Notes: a model not told the origin generated them from the letters alone. DNA of 64,000 nucleotides from Ilex aquifolium (GCA_951799425.1 OX637405.1:16031089-16095088), one strand, 5' to 3'; shown: positions 10,866 to 22,051, counted from the stretch's first letter. Translations and numbers: made by a program.

Positions 10866-10882
10866 CCCTGGCAACGGCGCCA
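10866..10882 (-). other. Primer binding site of N1 (tRNA-Asp type)
   Basis: On the minus strand this reads TGGCGCCGTTGCCAGGG, immediately inside the 5' LTR that ends (in sense) at 10886. It sets the minus orientation of N1. Confidence 0.85.
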
Positions 10883-10885
10883 AAA

Positions 10886-12744
10886 TGATTGAGCAAAAAT
10901 GTTGTTATTCCTAACCCCTTAACATCATCCCTCAATGTGTATATGGCTTATGTGTGAAGGGGGGTGTCACTCTCCCTCGGGGTGATGCAAAAGATTAGGC
11001 AACAACGGATTGGTGGAAAATGGAATGAACAAAATGTGAAATGAAATGCGGGTGTGTGAACAAAAGTGCTCCCCAATCGCAAAGAGTCTTTTGTGTGTCG
11101 GTGTTTTACTTGGAAAAGTATTCCAAGGTCGTCTCCTCAGGGAAGGAAAGTTCAAGTTGTGTGAAAGTGATTTTGGTGAACAAAAGGGAAAAGTGTAAAA
11201 TCTTTTGTTTGTGTTTTGTGAGTGAAGTTTTTGAATGAAAATGCAATGAAAACAAATGTTGGCTAATCCAAAGAGTTCACTCCAATGAGGATGTCAATCC
11301 AACTCAAAGACTTCCTCCAATAGAGCCTAGATGTACGATTGATTCGTGGGAAGCTCGGGACTAAAATGGAGGTGAGGATTCAAGCATACCCCGTGACGAT
11401 GCCTACGGTGTATCAAGAACTCACAACCATGTCCTCACCCCAACCTAGTCAAACCGAGCCATCGTACTCTGAGAGGAGGAATGAAAATGAGTTGAAGTGG
11501 CACACCCAAGAGGAGTTCTCCCTTGGATTAGCCAACTTTAAATCTAACTACTCATATTTAAAGCAAAAGCATTCATAATGTAAAGAGACATGTAAATGAA
11601 ATGGAGATTAAAGCTTAACTCAATGCCAGAAATCGTAAACTATGAAGAAAAATATTTAATACCCATTTCAAAGCATGAAAATGAAGAAAACTTAAACAAC
11701 AATGGTGAAATGTAGAACATGCAAGTAAACTTGGAATAAACTTGAAACAACTAAGATTAAAGTGCAATGAATGAAGATTACAAGAGGTTTAAAGCTTACA
11801 ACAATTGAAATGGAAAGGAAAATGCAAAAACATAAACTTACATTACACTATTCATCATCTTCTTCCTAGGAACTAAAACTAAGCTTAGGTAGCCACCCCT
11901 TTACAATGCTGAATAATGCTGAGTATATGGAGTGTGAGCCTTCAAATTTCGTGCATGGTGGTCCCCCCAGCTGTGTGCAGGCCACCCATCAATAGGAGGT
12001 TGAGTTGAAGCCTTGGACAGGCTAGCCTGCAACCCACATGGCAGCCCATTTCTCTCTCTTCCTCCTTGAATGCCAAGCCTCCAAAGTCTTCAAGTTGTGT
12101 CAGGGAGGCATGGAAATGTGTAAGGAAATGTTGGGGGGCAAGTGGGAGAAGCATTGGTGGGACCCCCAAGCAAGTGGGAAGTGATTTGGAGGCATTTCGG
12201 GCTTTTTCAGAAGACAGTACCGGTACTGAGTACCGGTACTTCGAACACCAGTAGCTTCGGCGTACCGGTACTGAGTACCGGTACTGTTTTTCTGCTCCGG
12301 ACCAGTCTTCGTAGAATTGGTATAACTTTTGATCTAATCGTCCGATTGAGCTAACATTTTGACACAATATAGAAGACATCTAGATCTACAACTTTAATGT
12401 TTTGTACTTTTTCAGATTCGAAGTGGATCATGGTCAAAATGGAGGAAAACCGAGGCTCTGTTTCCAGATGGTGTGGCTGCTGGTGCTTTTGTTCCCAAAC
12501 ACCAATACCTCCTTGATTTCTTCACTTTTAAGCCTCCAAATCTTCATGTAATGTGTCCATGCCCTCACCACACATCCATCATAGTTGCAAGGTCCTAAAA
12601 TCAATCATTTAAGCTATAAAAACTTGCAACAATGAAAATTCAACATTATTCATAAAATCGGCTAACTCTAAGTACTTAGATGCAAAAGTTGAGTTAAAAT
12701 GCATGTAATGAGGCCTTGAAATATACAATATTTTGTGCTCATCA
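10886..12744 (-). repeat. 5' LTR of N1
   Basis: Same termini as 5847-7704, and about 18 differences by eye, including one single-base indel near 11009. A shared GAGTTAAAATGCAT in this copy and in the solo LTR versus GAGTTACAATGCAT in the 3' LTR shows ordinary post-insertion mutation. Confidence 0.88.
12215..12286. promoter_or_regulatory. Palindrome array, GTACCGGTAC type (N1 5' LTR)
   Basis: Four GTACCGGTAC palindromes arranged as in the 3' LTR copy at 7176-7246. This is the copy expected to drive transcription of N1, so it is the one to test for regulatory activity. Confidence 0.75.
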
Positions 12745-12749
12745 CCTAC

Positions 12750-13280
12750 CAACCACCTTATAAGAGGAACTTAGAGGATGTGGTGTACCAATTCATACAA
12801 AGTCAAACCACCATCAACAATCAAACCGCCACCGCTTTCAATGGCATTCGAACTCAAATCACAAAATTGACCAATGTGATAGGGTCGTCCCAACAAGAGA
12901 AAGCGAAATTTTCCACTCAACCTCAAGAAAACCCTAGGGGCCAACACATGATAGAGTCATCTGAGCCCACCAAAGAGAGTTGTGAGCAACTCAAAGCGGT
13001 CACCACCCTAAGGAGTGGCAAACAAATCGACAAGACTATTGTGCCAAAAGTCTCACCCAAGAGCACATTGACCAAGGAAAATGAGACTAAGGGTGACTCC
13101 GAGGGGGGTGAGGTGAGTGAGAAAGAAAAAATTGTTGATGAAAATGTGCATGCATGTCCCATTCTGGCCCTTTTTCCCAATCATTTAAAGCCACGCATGA
13201 AGGTGGCTAATTATTCTGACATTATTGAGATGTTCAAGCAGGTTAAGATCAACATTTCACTCCTTGATGTCATAAAGTAA
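12750..13280 (+). pseudogene. Element A gag C-terminal region, resumed after N1
   Basis: Continues the gag frame from 5846 (YQPPYKRNLEDVVYQFIQSQ), with a glutamine-rich helical segment and then a charged linker (GKQIDKTI, SEGGEVSEKEKIVDEN). It ends at TAA 13278-13280. Element B carries the homologous frame at about 31960-32430. The matching duplication CCTAC on both sides of N1 confirms the join. Confidence 0.8.
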
Positions 13281-14102
13281 ATCCCTTCATGTGCCAAGAT
13301 TTTGAAGGATTTGTGCACCGTGAAAAGAAAGTTGAATGGGCACAAGAAGACATTCCTCACCGAGCAAGTGAGCTCTATCTTGAGGACAAACACACCGCCA
13401 AAGTTCAAAGACCCCGGATGCCCTACCATTGCCATCACAATAGGGAATTGTCGAGTGGAACAAACACTTCTTGATTTGGGGCCGAGTGTCAACCACCTAC
13501 CCTTTTTGGTGTACCAACAACTCAAACTTGAAGAGTTGAAGCCAACTCCAATCACTCTTCAATTGGCGGACTGTAGCGTTAGAACACCAAGGGGAGTAGT
13601 TGAGGATGTCTTAGTCCAAGTTGATAATTTCTTTTTTCCTATTGATTTTGTTGTACTTTGATACTCAGCCGATTGTTAACACTAGTTCACAAATTCCCGT
13701 CATACTAGGTAGACTTTTTCTTGCTACATCTAATACTGTGATTAATTGCAGAAACGATCTAATGAAGCTTGCATTCGGGAATATGACAATGGACCTCAAT
13801 GTATTCAATTTGTACAAACAACGGGGGGATGATGAGGAAGTGCATGAAGTCAATAGGATTGACACTTTGGTGGAGAAGCAATTGGAGCTATTGAGCACCT
13901 TAGAGTTCGGAGAGGATAAGATTGTTGATCAAGAGGGGCCGGAGAGTTTACAAGGGGTAGAGAAATGAACCCCAACATTTGAGAGACTTCATTTGCAAGA
14001 GAAAAAGATCTTTCCATCGACTGTGCAAAATCCCATCCTGGAGTTGAATTCATTACCATCCAACCTCAAATATGCATTTTTGGGGGATATGAGACCTTCC
14101 CA
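13281..14102 (+). pseudogene. Element A protease and protease-RT linker, broken
   Basis: A retropepsin-like segment is visible from about 13302 to 13661: the active-site motif reads LLDLGPSVNHLP where DLGAS is usual in Athila, followed by VYQQLKLEELKPTPITLQLAD and RGVVEDVLVQV. A frameshift near 13655 moves the rest (IPVILGRLFLATSNTVINCR) to another frame, with stops at about 13968 and near 14107. The Ala-to-Pro change and the breaks mean no active enzyme is expected. Confidence 0.75.
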
Positions 14103-15022
14103 GTGGTGATAAGCTCAAATTTGGAAGTGAAGCAAGAAGAGGATCTTTTGGAAGTGTTGAAGAGACACAAGGGAGCAATTGGTTGGACAATTGCCGACAT
14201 CAAGGGGATAAGCCCCCTCATTTGCACACACCGCATCTACCTTGAAGAAGACTCCAAGCTGTCCCGACAACCACAAATAAGGTTGAATCCGATTATGAAG
14301 GATGTGGTGAGGGACAAGGTACTCAAGCTACTTGATGTGGGCATCATCTTTCTGATTGCCGACAGTAAATGGGTGAGTCCCACTCAAGTAGTGCCCAAGA
14401 AATCGGGAGCTACAGTAGTTGCAAATGAGGATAATGAATTGATTCTGACAAGAGTAGTCACTGCATGAAGAGTGTGTATTGACTATCAGAAGCTCAACTC
14501 TTACACAAGAAAGGACCATTTTCATTTGCCCTTCCTCGACCAAGTATTGGAGAGAGAAGCCGGACACTTGTTCTATTGCTTCTTGGATGGATACTCCGGC
14601 TACAATCAAATTGAGATCGCATTGGAGGATCAAGAAAAGACCACCTTCACTTGCCCCTTCGGTCCCTTTGCCTACCGACGCATGCCTTTTGGGTTGTGTA
14701 ATGCCCCAGGGACTTTTCAAAGATGTGTGATGGGAATCTTCAGTGATATGGTAGAGAAAATCGTGGAAGTTTTTATGGATGACTTCTTAGTGTTCGGGGA
14801 TTCATTTGAGGGATGTTTGGCTTAGAGAAAGTACTTGAGAGATGCGATAAAAAAAATTTAGTTCTCAATTGGGAGAAGTGCCACTTCATGGTGACACAAG
14901 GAATTGTGCTCGGGCACATCGCCTCGACAAGGGGGATTGAAGTCGACAAATCAAAGGTTGAAGCAATTTCCAACCTTCCCACACCGAAGGTCATCAAAGA
15001 CATCAAGTCGTTTCTTGGCCAT
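14103..15022 (+). pseudogene. Element A reverse transcriptase, N-terminal two thirds
   Basis: Frame from RLNPIMKDVVRDKVLKLLDV (about 14280) through YQKLNSYTRKDHFHLPFLDQ, CFLDGYSGYNQI, FGPFAYRRMPFGLCNAPGTF and the catalytic FMDDFLVFG motif (about 14775). The Trp codon before RVCIDY is TGA at 14466-14468. A frameshift occurs near 14820, after which LNWEKCHFM and IKSFLGH continue. The frame is cut exactly at GH by element C and resumes at 27447 with [12 protein letters not shown]. Confidence 0.82.
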
Positions 15023-16372
15023 TGTTGTCCAAATTTGGTATTGACAATTTACGTGCAAGTATACACGATCAACAAGTAATAAAGTGATAAGTAGAGTATC
15101 GTTCCCATGGAGAATTATGACTAATAACTTCCAAGTACTAACTTTATATCAATTCAATTTTATTTAAACAATTGGAATTGAACTATGGAATTACTAATTT
15201 AAGACTAAATCTAAAATTACTAAACAATAAGTGATTTTACCGGATAAAAGAATTTAAGATTACAACTTCCCCTAATGCTTCGTATAAATCTTTCCACTCT
15301 CTTTCTAGTTAATTGATCAAAATAAGTTGTTAACTAAAGCTTCAAAATTATTTATCAAACCTCTTCCAATAGTAAGATAAACATATCTCTCCCAATTAAA
15401 TTACTATATTCCTATGCAAAATAAGTTGGAATAGATTCATTAAGTTCAAACTCTCATAAAAGTTACACACGACATATAGGTATATTCCTATCCTATACAC
15501 AAACCCAGCTATTCAATCCTAAGAAGAATCAACCTGACGCATGTTATCATATTCCGATCTATCCCTAGAATTCATCTCCCAATTTCATCTAGGGAATCAA
15601 ATTAATTGGTGGCCACACAATCATATATTAAACACAAAATATGATAAACAACTCATATATGATCAATAAGAACTAGAAACGAGAGTAGATCAATTTAACT
15701 AAACATTAGGTTCCGTTGCAATCTTAATAAAAATTTAGTTCATAATGTAATTGAAAAACATCATCCTCAAATTAAACAACATCTCAAAAAATCAAGAACT
15801 AAAAGAAAGAGAAAAGGAATGAAAAATTAGTTTCAATCTTCAATCTCTCTCTAGCCTTCAATCTCGATTTTCTTCGCGTCGCTTCCTTCGATTCTTGCCT
15901 TCAATTCTCTATCAATCCTTGGTCCTTTTTCTATGATAGCAGCCCCCAAAATTAGTATTCTTATATCCCCACTCAAACCCTAGAATATATGAGGCATTAG
16001 AGTTCAATTTCGGCTTAAAAACAAGCCCGAATTCGCGTCCAAAGCCAACACATGCGCAACAACGCTTAAAATCAGCGCAGGGGCGCTGAGTTACTGCTTT
16101 CAAGAGCAGGGGCGTTGGTCCTAGCGCAGCTGTGCTGATCTCTTTTTAAGCCTAGAGCTTCCCTTGTTGCTTAGCCTTCAAAAATCCAACACTTAGGCTC
16201 CAAATTGACCTTGTTTCCTTCCAAATGTTCTTGTTTCCTTCCAAATGATGATCCCTACAAAATAACATCAAAACAAATAAAAAACAAATAAAAATGTACA
16301 TAAAATAATTGAAAACTGGCAATTTTATCAAGCCGAAAATACTCAATTCGTAGGTATAAAACCCACTCATCA
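15023..16372 (-). repeat. 3' LTR of element C
   Basis: 1350 bp, starting TGTTGTCCAAATTTGG and ending AACCCACTCATCA on +. The next bases, AATACCCCCAAACTT, are the PPT complement. A G/C-rich palindrome cluster lies at 16055-16140. A possible TATA box in sense is GGATATAAGAATAC near 15960. The other LTR matches only 15331-16372. Confidence 0.85.
16055..16140. promoter_or_regulatory. GCGCTG palindrome cluster in the C 3' LTR
   Basis: Contains CAGCGC-AGGG-GCGCTG as a perfect inverted repeat, then GGGGCGTTGGTCCTAGCGCAG. The equivalent segment in the other LTR (27115-27210) has the perfect 14-bp palindrome AGCGCAGCTGCGCT and GCGCTAG-TC-CTAGCGC. It lies upstream (sense) of the possible TATA box. Confidence 0.55.
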
Positions 16373-16849
16373 AATACCCCCAAACTTAAATTTTTGCTTG
16401 TCCTCAAGCAAAATACTAAGAACAAAAACTATAAAAAATTAACCCTAACAACCAACTACTCAAACATTGGATCAATATGAATCTGAATAATGGTCCCAAA
16501 AGTTACTACAAATAATAATTCACGGGAAACTTCAAAACAATGCAAAGTCCAACAATTCAACATACTCCTTAATTTTACCTCTGCTCATGACCCTTTAAAT
16601 ACATGTGCATATTCGAACTGTTTAAACTAGCCATCACCCAGATAAATTTACGTAGTCAAGCGCTCCATAAGAGATACTCAATATCAACTCTATGAACTTA
16701 CATTTCACATCATCCTTTGCTAATTAAGGCAAAACGTATAACTATAAGGTACAAAGATTTTTTTGTTTATTTTCATCTCTCTTCTTTTTTCTCTCCTTTT
16801 TTTTTTGTTCGTTCGGTGAGTGCATTTTATGCTCCATCTCACCTCCTAT
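16373..16849 (-). other. PPT, PPT-proximal hairpin and 3' UTR of element C
   Basis: PPT complement AATACCCCCAAACTT, then the perfect 9-bp-stem hairpin TTTTGCTTG-TCCT-CAAGCAAAA (16392-16413). No coding frame. Near the end is the first GAGTGCATTTTATGCTCC hairpin unit (16816-16842). A direct copy of about 16380-16830 sits upstream of gag at 25948-26400. Confidence 0.7.
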
Positions 16850-17920
16850 CAGTGTTTTAAAATCCAGCCCGGCCTGGCGGGTTGACCCGGTGAACCGGTG
16901 CTTAAACCGGGCCGGGTCACCTATTGGATCGTTTATGTACCAAAACCGGAATAAACCCGCTGACCCGGGAAAAAATCGTCAAACCGGACGGGTTTCTTTA
17001 TTTGATATAAAAAATGAATTTTGGGGCTTTTTTGACACTTTTGCCTTGCTGCCCTAAATCGTTCCTTCCCTTCCCCCAACCATCCCCCCTTCTTCACGAA
17101 CTGAACCTTTCCGCCTCTCTCTCTCTCAACGACTGCAATTGGAGTCACCGCCACCATCGTCGAAGTCTGTCATGCTGTGTAATGACTGTTAAGTCAACAA
17201 AATAGAAAACCCATGTTCATGTTGAGAACTGCATACCGAAAAAGAAAGTGGTTATGGGGTTTGAGTGATTTCGTAATTGTAGGTGTGGGTTCAGCTTGAT
17301 TTAGGTTTTATGTCTCTTGTTGTTATTTTGTTGTTTTTGGTTCCTTATTTAATGAATATTGGGCTTGTGTGAAGATTTTGAAAACTTTTGGCCTATTTTT
17401 CGTGACCCCTGTTAGTGAATAGTATTCTGGTGTGGTGTGTGCAGATCATCAGTGTCCTCATCTCATGAATCTACCCATCTCCATCTATTCGTCTCTCTCA
17501 CAGTCTCTTCTTTGCACTCATCTTCATTGACCTTTGGATAAAGATATGTTTCTCTATCTAGTTTTATAAATTATCTTGAAAATTGGATACATGTGATATT
17601 TTTTGAGTTTTTATTTGATCTAACATACTGTTTTTATAATTATTATATTTTTTAAGCATATTTGTTATAATTAATAATTATTTTTTATTATTTTATTATA
17701 TAACCGGTCTGACCAGTGACCCAACGGTTGAACCACTAACCCATTAACCCAGTCCTCTCGCTGGGTTAACGTCCGGGCCGGGTTTTAAAACTATGCCTCC
17801 TATTAAGCGAGTGCGTTTTACGCTCCATCTCGCCTTTTCTTGAATGAATGTGTTTTATGCTCCATCTCGTTCTCAACATGTGTTTATGAGTGAGTGCGTT
17901 TTACGCTCCATCTTTACTCA
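16816..17920 (-). repeat. Four GAGTGC(A/G)TTTTA(T/C)GCTCC hairpin units, split by a hAT element
   Basis: Units at 16816-16842, 17807-17833, 17842-17872 and 17887-17920. Three can fold with an inner GCA/TGC or GCG/CGC stem and an outer stem that changes in a paired way: GTGAG/CTCAC, GCGAG/CTCGC, TGAGT/ACTCA. The third unit is degenerate. Two more units, on the same strand, lie at 36239-36265 and 36283-36313 in element D. The hAT insertion site abuts the first unit. Confidence 0.6.
16850..17795. mobile_element. Non-autonomous hAT-type DNA transposon inside element C
   Basis: 946 bp flanked by a perfect 8-bp duplication CCTCCTAT (16842-16849, 17796-17803). The ends CAGTGTTTTAAAA and TTTTAAAACTATG form short imperfect terminal inverted repeats. 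Both subterminal regions are rich in CCGG-containing motifs (GACCCGGTGAACCGG; CCGGGCCGGG). An 8-bp TSD with C(A)-starting ends is the hAT signature. No transposase frame is seen. A middle C/T-rich segment (17030-17160) might be captured host 5' leader sequence, which I cannot confirm. It inserted after element C. Confidence 0.82.
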
Positions 17921-18388
17921 CCACATGCCCCTTTCTTGTTTCTTCTCTTCCTATTTTTTTTCTCTTCTAATGAAGGATCAAATCAAAATAATTTTCCAAA
18001 TTTTTTTTTTACTAATCCATCATAACCAATATTTCCCCCAAACTTATATGAATGCCTCAATTTGCTTTGAATGATGCTTAAATAAATTTTCTAGAGTTTC
18101 ACTGATATCTTCCACAAGCATTTAGCCAAATAAATTCTCTAGATGATAACTAACCAAACAAATAGATATGTGCTCTTGCATGAAAAGAGCATAACCAGTG
18201 TAAAACCAACTAGTATGTTAAACTACAAACTCAACATGTTCATCAATTTCCCTTGAATTAACAATCAAACCATTTCATCATTGGCCATGATCAAATTCTC
18301 TCAACTCATTGCTCAATTCGTACTAAAACATGCTTTCTAAATGCAGAGCATACTATCTAAATGCATACCTAATAATGCAAACAAGAAT
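17921..18388 (-). other. 3' UTR of element C between hairpins and internal PPT-like module
   Basis: A/T-rich, with no coding frame beyond chance length. I see nothing further in it apart from its family resemblance to other Athila 3' regions. Confidence 0.4.
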
Positions 18389-18425
18389 ACACCCCCAAAC
18401 TTAAACTAAACATTGTCCTCAATGT
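18389..18425 (-). other. Internal PPT-like module after the third ORF
   Basis: ACACCCCCAAACTT followed by the perfect hairpin ACATTG-TCCT-CAATGT (18410-18425). It lies 45 bp past the stop codon of the third ORF, and nearly 2 kb (including the hAT) before the PPT at the 3' LTR. It has the same arrangement as 9403-9438 in N1. Confidence 0.55.
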
Positions 18426-18469
18426 ATAAAGTAGGAAAAATTAAGACAGAGGACTTCCCTGAGAATAGG

Positions 18470-19684
18470 CTAGTTGGCATCATCGTCAGCGTCCTCGTCG
18501 TCCGCTGAGTCAGGAGTGTATTTGGGAAACATAGGTGGGCTAGGAAACTGTACTGGAGATGTGCCCGAGTTGAAACTATAGTTGGTAAACATCTGGACCA
18601 GTGCGGAATTGAAGTCTGTTGAGTACTCCATGAATGAGTCCAAACGATGTACAAGTTGATCATTGCTTATAGACTCGCGTCGAGATTCCCTATGTAACTC
18701 TTGTGTCTCTCTATGTAACTCCTGTGTTTCTCGATGCAATCCACACATCTCATCAACTAGACTCTTCATAGGTGACTGGGATGAAGCAACAATAGGCTGA
18801 GGAGGCTCCGATGGTTCCCTAGAATCCTGAGGCATATCCACTATAACATACTCGGTACCCCTATGATAAGAGAAACCACTCTTCCATACCTTAAAGTGGC
18901 TAATGATTTGATGATCAATTGGCACTTGCGGTTGTTGAACCAATTCATCGGCACTCCATGTGACTTTTGCCTTCTTACATAGTCCGCAAATTAATGATGG
19001 GTGAGGCAACCCGCTAGTTGAACCTCCCTTAATAGCCTTTGTGATTGAGTCTTGAATAACTTGGCCCACATTAATGCTTTTTCCTGTAACTATGTAATAA
19101 AGCAATACCGCCCTGTCACGGAGTACATCACTAATGTGGGTGGTAGGCATTAGCTTAGCACATAGAAAGTAGTACCATGCCTTCCCAAACCGGCTTAGCT
19201 CACTGTGTGAAAAGTGAAGTATCTCGGTCCCCTTCAATGTCCACTTAGCACCCGGCTTACACAAACACTTAATCATGTCGTCCAAGTCATGTTCTTCAGT
19301 TTTGCATTGGGTATACTCATCATCGTCTGAAATGTTCTCTATGTTGTAATAAGCGTTGATGTGTGCCTTATCAAACGACACTGCTTTGGCCCGAACATTA
19401 ACCACATGGTTTTCGGCCTCCTTGGCATTGGCATAAAATTCTTTTACAACGGGGACTATGGCGGCCTCCGGTTGTTCGGTGAAGTGTAACCAACCACGCT
19501 CCATAATCATGTCATGGATGCATCCATCATATGTCTCATATGGGCGAAGACCGCGTTCGGGAGTTAATGCCTTCTTCGCCACCAAAGTATGAAAACGCTC
19601 CGAAGCCGCTTCACTAACAAACCTCTTTTTGTCGTGTGGCTTGGAGGATTTAGAGCTCTCCCCTCTTTGGCATTTTGAAGACAT
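18470..19684 (-). CDS. Element C third ORF (env-position, 'putative plant transposon protein' family)
   Basis: 404 codons, intact. The N-terminal 20 residues are Ser/Lys-rich; the central domain (about 25-250) contains FYANAKEA, LSRFGKAWYYFL, RAVLLYYIVTGKSINVGQVI and the PHPSLICGLCKKAKV segment typical of the third ORF of many plant Athila-like elements. Residues about 318-345 repeat ETQELHR (imperfect coiled-coil-like stretch). The C terminus is very acidic (DSADDEDADDDAN). I see no signal peptide or clear membrane helix, so an envelope role is not supported by sequence; the function is unknown. Upstream, 20064-20372 looks like an internal promoter. Confidence 0.8.
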   Translation of the reverse strand: MSSKCQRGESSKSSKPHDKKRFVSEAASERFHTLVAKKALTPERGLRPYETYDGCIHDMIMERGWLHFTEQPEAAIVPVVKEFYANAKEAENHVVNVRAKAVSFDKAHINAYYNIENISDDDEYTQCKTEEHDLDDMIKCLCKPGAKWTLKGTEILHFSHSELSRFGKAWYYFLCAKLMPTTHISDVLRDRAVLLYYIVTGKSINVGQVIQDSITKAIKGGSTSGLPHPSLICGLCKKAKVTWSADELVQQPQVPIDHQIISHFKVWKSGFSYHRGTEYVIVDMPQDSREPSEPPQPIVASSQSPMKSLVDEMCGLHRETQELHRETQELHRESRRESISNDQLVHRLDSFMEYSTDFNSALVQMFTNYSFNSGTSPVQFPSPPMFPKYTPDSADDEDADDDAN

Positions 19685-20596
19685 GACGAATACTCAATTA
19701 CGAAGCCCCCACACACCAAAAACCAAGTCAAAAATTAGCTAACTAATCTTTGTTTCCACTTAGGCAATTTAACAAACACCTTGTGTGCAATGCCCAGCTC
19801 TTCATTAATAAGCCATCCCAAGTCTCATAATCTCCACCAAATAACCCCACAACAATCTTCCATAAGCACTTAAATTTTACCCATAAAGAATGAATGAGCT
19901 TGGGACCTTACGTTGCAAAGCTTGATGTTACCCGTGGAGAATGGAGAATTCTTGGTCCTAGTTGATACTCATTTATGCACATGAGAGGTAAGATTGTCAT
20001 CTAAAAGAGGTTGAGAGATTCAAGATGATTGAATGGATTTTTGGGTGAATAAGAGTTGGGGTGTATTTATTTTTATAGGTTTGAAATTTTTGGGAGTGGT
20101 AGGAGTTGATTTGGTTGGCTTCTTGTTCAGAATTTGATGCTGAAATTCTGTGTTGGGAGCTGTTTTGGAGGTTTATAGTGCTGACAATCTGTTTTGGGAG
20201 CTGTTTTGGAGGTTTACAGTGTTGGAATGGGCAGAATCTGGGCGCTGCTACGCTGAAATGGGCGCTGGGACGCTGAAATAGGCTGTCTGGGCACTGGAAT
20301 GTGCAGAATCTAGGCACTTATGCGCTGAAATGGGCGTTGGGGCGCTGGGGGGCTGAAATACTATTTTTTTTCTTCTTTGGCTTGTGCAAGCTACAGTATT
20401 TTCTTTCCATATCTAATTTTTTTTTCTTTTCTTCGATTCTCGGTACCTACAAGCAATTGAAACACTAATTAAAATGCACTAATAATCTAAAAAAAACTAA
20501 ATAGACATAAATATGAAATAAAAATTAAAAGCTAAACTTTGGGTTGCCTCCCAAATAGCGCTTGTTTTATAGTCATCAGCTTGACTACTCCCTGTG
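19685..20596 (-). promoter_or_regulatory. Gap between pol and third ORF with promoter-like elements
   Basis: Non-coding. In sense, a run of GGCGCTG/ACGCTGAAAT repeats (20225-20372) is followed about 150 bp later by CTATAAAAATAAATA (20064-20078), a strong TATA-box match, then about 380 bp of leader to the ATG at 19684. The repeat words resemble the GCGCTG palindromes of the C LTR. A splice-donor-like AACGTAAGG occurs near 19910 in sense. Function as an internal promoter is inference. Confidence 0.45.
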
Positions 20597-22051
20597 TCAT
20601 TCCGGGTCGGCGAGGGTAATTGAGGTCTTTTGACGATCAATGTCGCCACCCCAATAGTGTTTCAGTCTTTGCCCGTTCACTTTGAAAGTTCTCTTCGAAT
20701 TGGCTTCCTCAACTTCAACCGTTCCATACGGGAACACTTTATTAATAATAAATGGCCCTGACCACCTTGATTTGAGTTTTCCCGGAAAGAGCTTTAACCG
20801 TGAATTAAAAAGTAGTACAGCTTGTCCCGACTCAAATTTCCTCTCAATGATCTTCTTATCATGCCACCTTTTTATCTTCTCTTTATAAAGCTTTGCATTC
20901 TCGTATGCTTGGAAACGGAACTCATCCATCTCATTCAACTGCAAGAGACGCTTCTCACCCGCTGCATGCAAGTCAAAGTTAAGTTTTCGAATAGCCCAAT
21001 ATGCACTATGCTCTAATTCCACCAGCAGATGACAAGCTTTTCCATACACAAGCCTATATGGCGACATCCCAATTGGCGTTTTGTACGTTGTTCGATAGAC
21101 CCACAAGGCATCATCTAACTTCTTCGACCAGTCTTTTCGGTTGGGATTTACAATTTTCTCTAGAATTCGCTTCACCTCTCTATTCGAAACTTCGGCTTGG
21201 CCACTAGTCTGGGGGTCATAAGATGTGGCAATCTTATGGGTGACTCCATATTTAGCGAGAAGGGCTGCAAAATATTTATTACAGAAATGTGTACCTTCAT
21301 CGCTAATGATCGTTCTCGGTGTACCAAACCTCGTGAAGATATTTTTCTGGAGCAAATTCAACCCCACCTTTGCATCATTAGTAGGCAAAACAGCTACTTC
21401 AACCCACTTCGAGACATAATCCACTACAACTAATATGTAGAGATTATTGTAAGATGATGGAAACGGGCCCATAAAGTCTATACCCCAGACGTCAAAGATC
21501 TCAACCTCCAAAATACTGTTTAAGGGCATTTCATGTCGCTTTGAAATATTTCCAGTCCGTTGACATCTGTCGCACTTTAATGCGAAAAAATGGGCATCCT
21601 TAAAGAGAGTTGACCAATAGAAACCTGATTGAAGGACTTTTGCCGCTGTTCTCTCTCCCCCATAATGTCCTCCATAATCTGATGAGTGACAATGCTGCAA
21701 GATTCCTTCGATCTCTTCCCTGGTTACACATCTTCTTAACATTTGATCCGCACATTGTTTGAATAGGAATGGCTCAGCCCAGATGTAATGCTTCACCTCG
21801 TGCAAGAACTTCTTCCTTTGTTGGTTGCTCAATTTAGGGGGAAACACATGACTCACTATGTAGTTCACATAATCTGCATACCATGGTGCTTCCCCTACGA
21901 CACAGAAGAGTTGCTCATCCGGAAAGGATTCATTGATCATTACTCCCCCACCCTTTTGTTGTATGGTATTCTCAAGTCTGGAGAGATGATCCGCCACTTG
22001 GTTCTGTGTTCCTTTTCTGTCCCGAATCTCTAGATCAAACTCTTGAAGCAA
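20597..22051 (-). CDS. Element C RNase H tail and integrase, open
   Basis: 484 codons. It starts with the end of RNase H ([23 protein letters not shown]). The integrase zinc region has H...H ([14 protein letters not shown]) and C-x2-C (CDRCQR). The catalytic core shows [11 protein letters not shown] (first Asp), [11 protein letters not shown] (second Asp) and [12 protein letters not shown] (Glu), so the D,D(35)E triad is present. The C-terminal part ends [18 protein letters not shown]. The natural Pol frame continues from 22058-23059, separated by a TGA that replaces the Trp codon after LIR. Confidence 0.85.
   Translation of the reverse strand: MLQEFDLEIRDRKGTQNQVADHLSRLENTIQQKGGGVMINESFPDEQLFCVVGEAPWYADYVNYIVSHVFPPKLSNQQRKKFLHEVKHYIWAEPFLFKQCADQMLRRCVTREEIEGILQHCHSSDYGGHYGGERTAAKVLQSGFYWSTLFKDAHFFALKCDRCQRTGNISKRHEMPLNSILEVEIFDVWGIDFMGPFPSSYNNLYILVVVDYVSKWVEVAVLPTNDAKVGLNLLQKNIFTRFGTPRTIISDEGTHFCNKYFAALLAKYGVTHKIATSYDPQTSGQAEVSNREVKRILEKIVNPNRKDWSKKLDDALWVYRTTYKTPIGMSPYRLVYGKACHLLVELEHSAYWAIRKLNFDLHAAGEKRLLQLNEMDEFRFQAYENAKLYKEKIKRWHDKKIIERKFESGQAVLLFNSRLKLFPGKLKSRWSGPFIINKVFPYGTVEVEEANSKRTFKVNGQRLKHYWGGDIDRQKTSITLADPE

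Larger units (their letters stand above)
5847..12744 (-). mobile_element. N1: non-autonomous LTR retrotransposon with a zinc-knuckle Gag ORF
   Basis: Complete element with TG...CA termini and a 5-bp TSD, CCTAC. In sense order: 5' LTR 10886-12744, tRNA-Asp-type primer site, one 325-codon ORF, about 2 kb of non-coding DNA, PPT, 3' LTR 5847-7704. There is no protease, RT or integrase. I count by eye about 18 differences between the two LTRs (about 1%), so insertion was fairly recent and later than that of element A. It fits the TR-GAG/LARD class and must rely on enzymes of another, probably Athila-like, element. Confidence 0.88.

Noticed and set aside
17014-17205. 63-codon frame in the hAT element as a captured gene
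   Set aside because: No recognisable domain, and the C/T-rich composition looks like untranslated sequence; kept only as a possibility.
18470-19684. Calling the third ORF an envelope protein
   Set aside because: No signal peptide or clear transmembrane helix is visible, and the similarity is to the plant transposon-associated family of unknown function.
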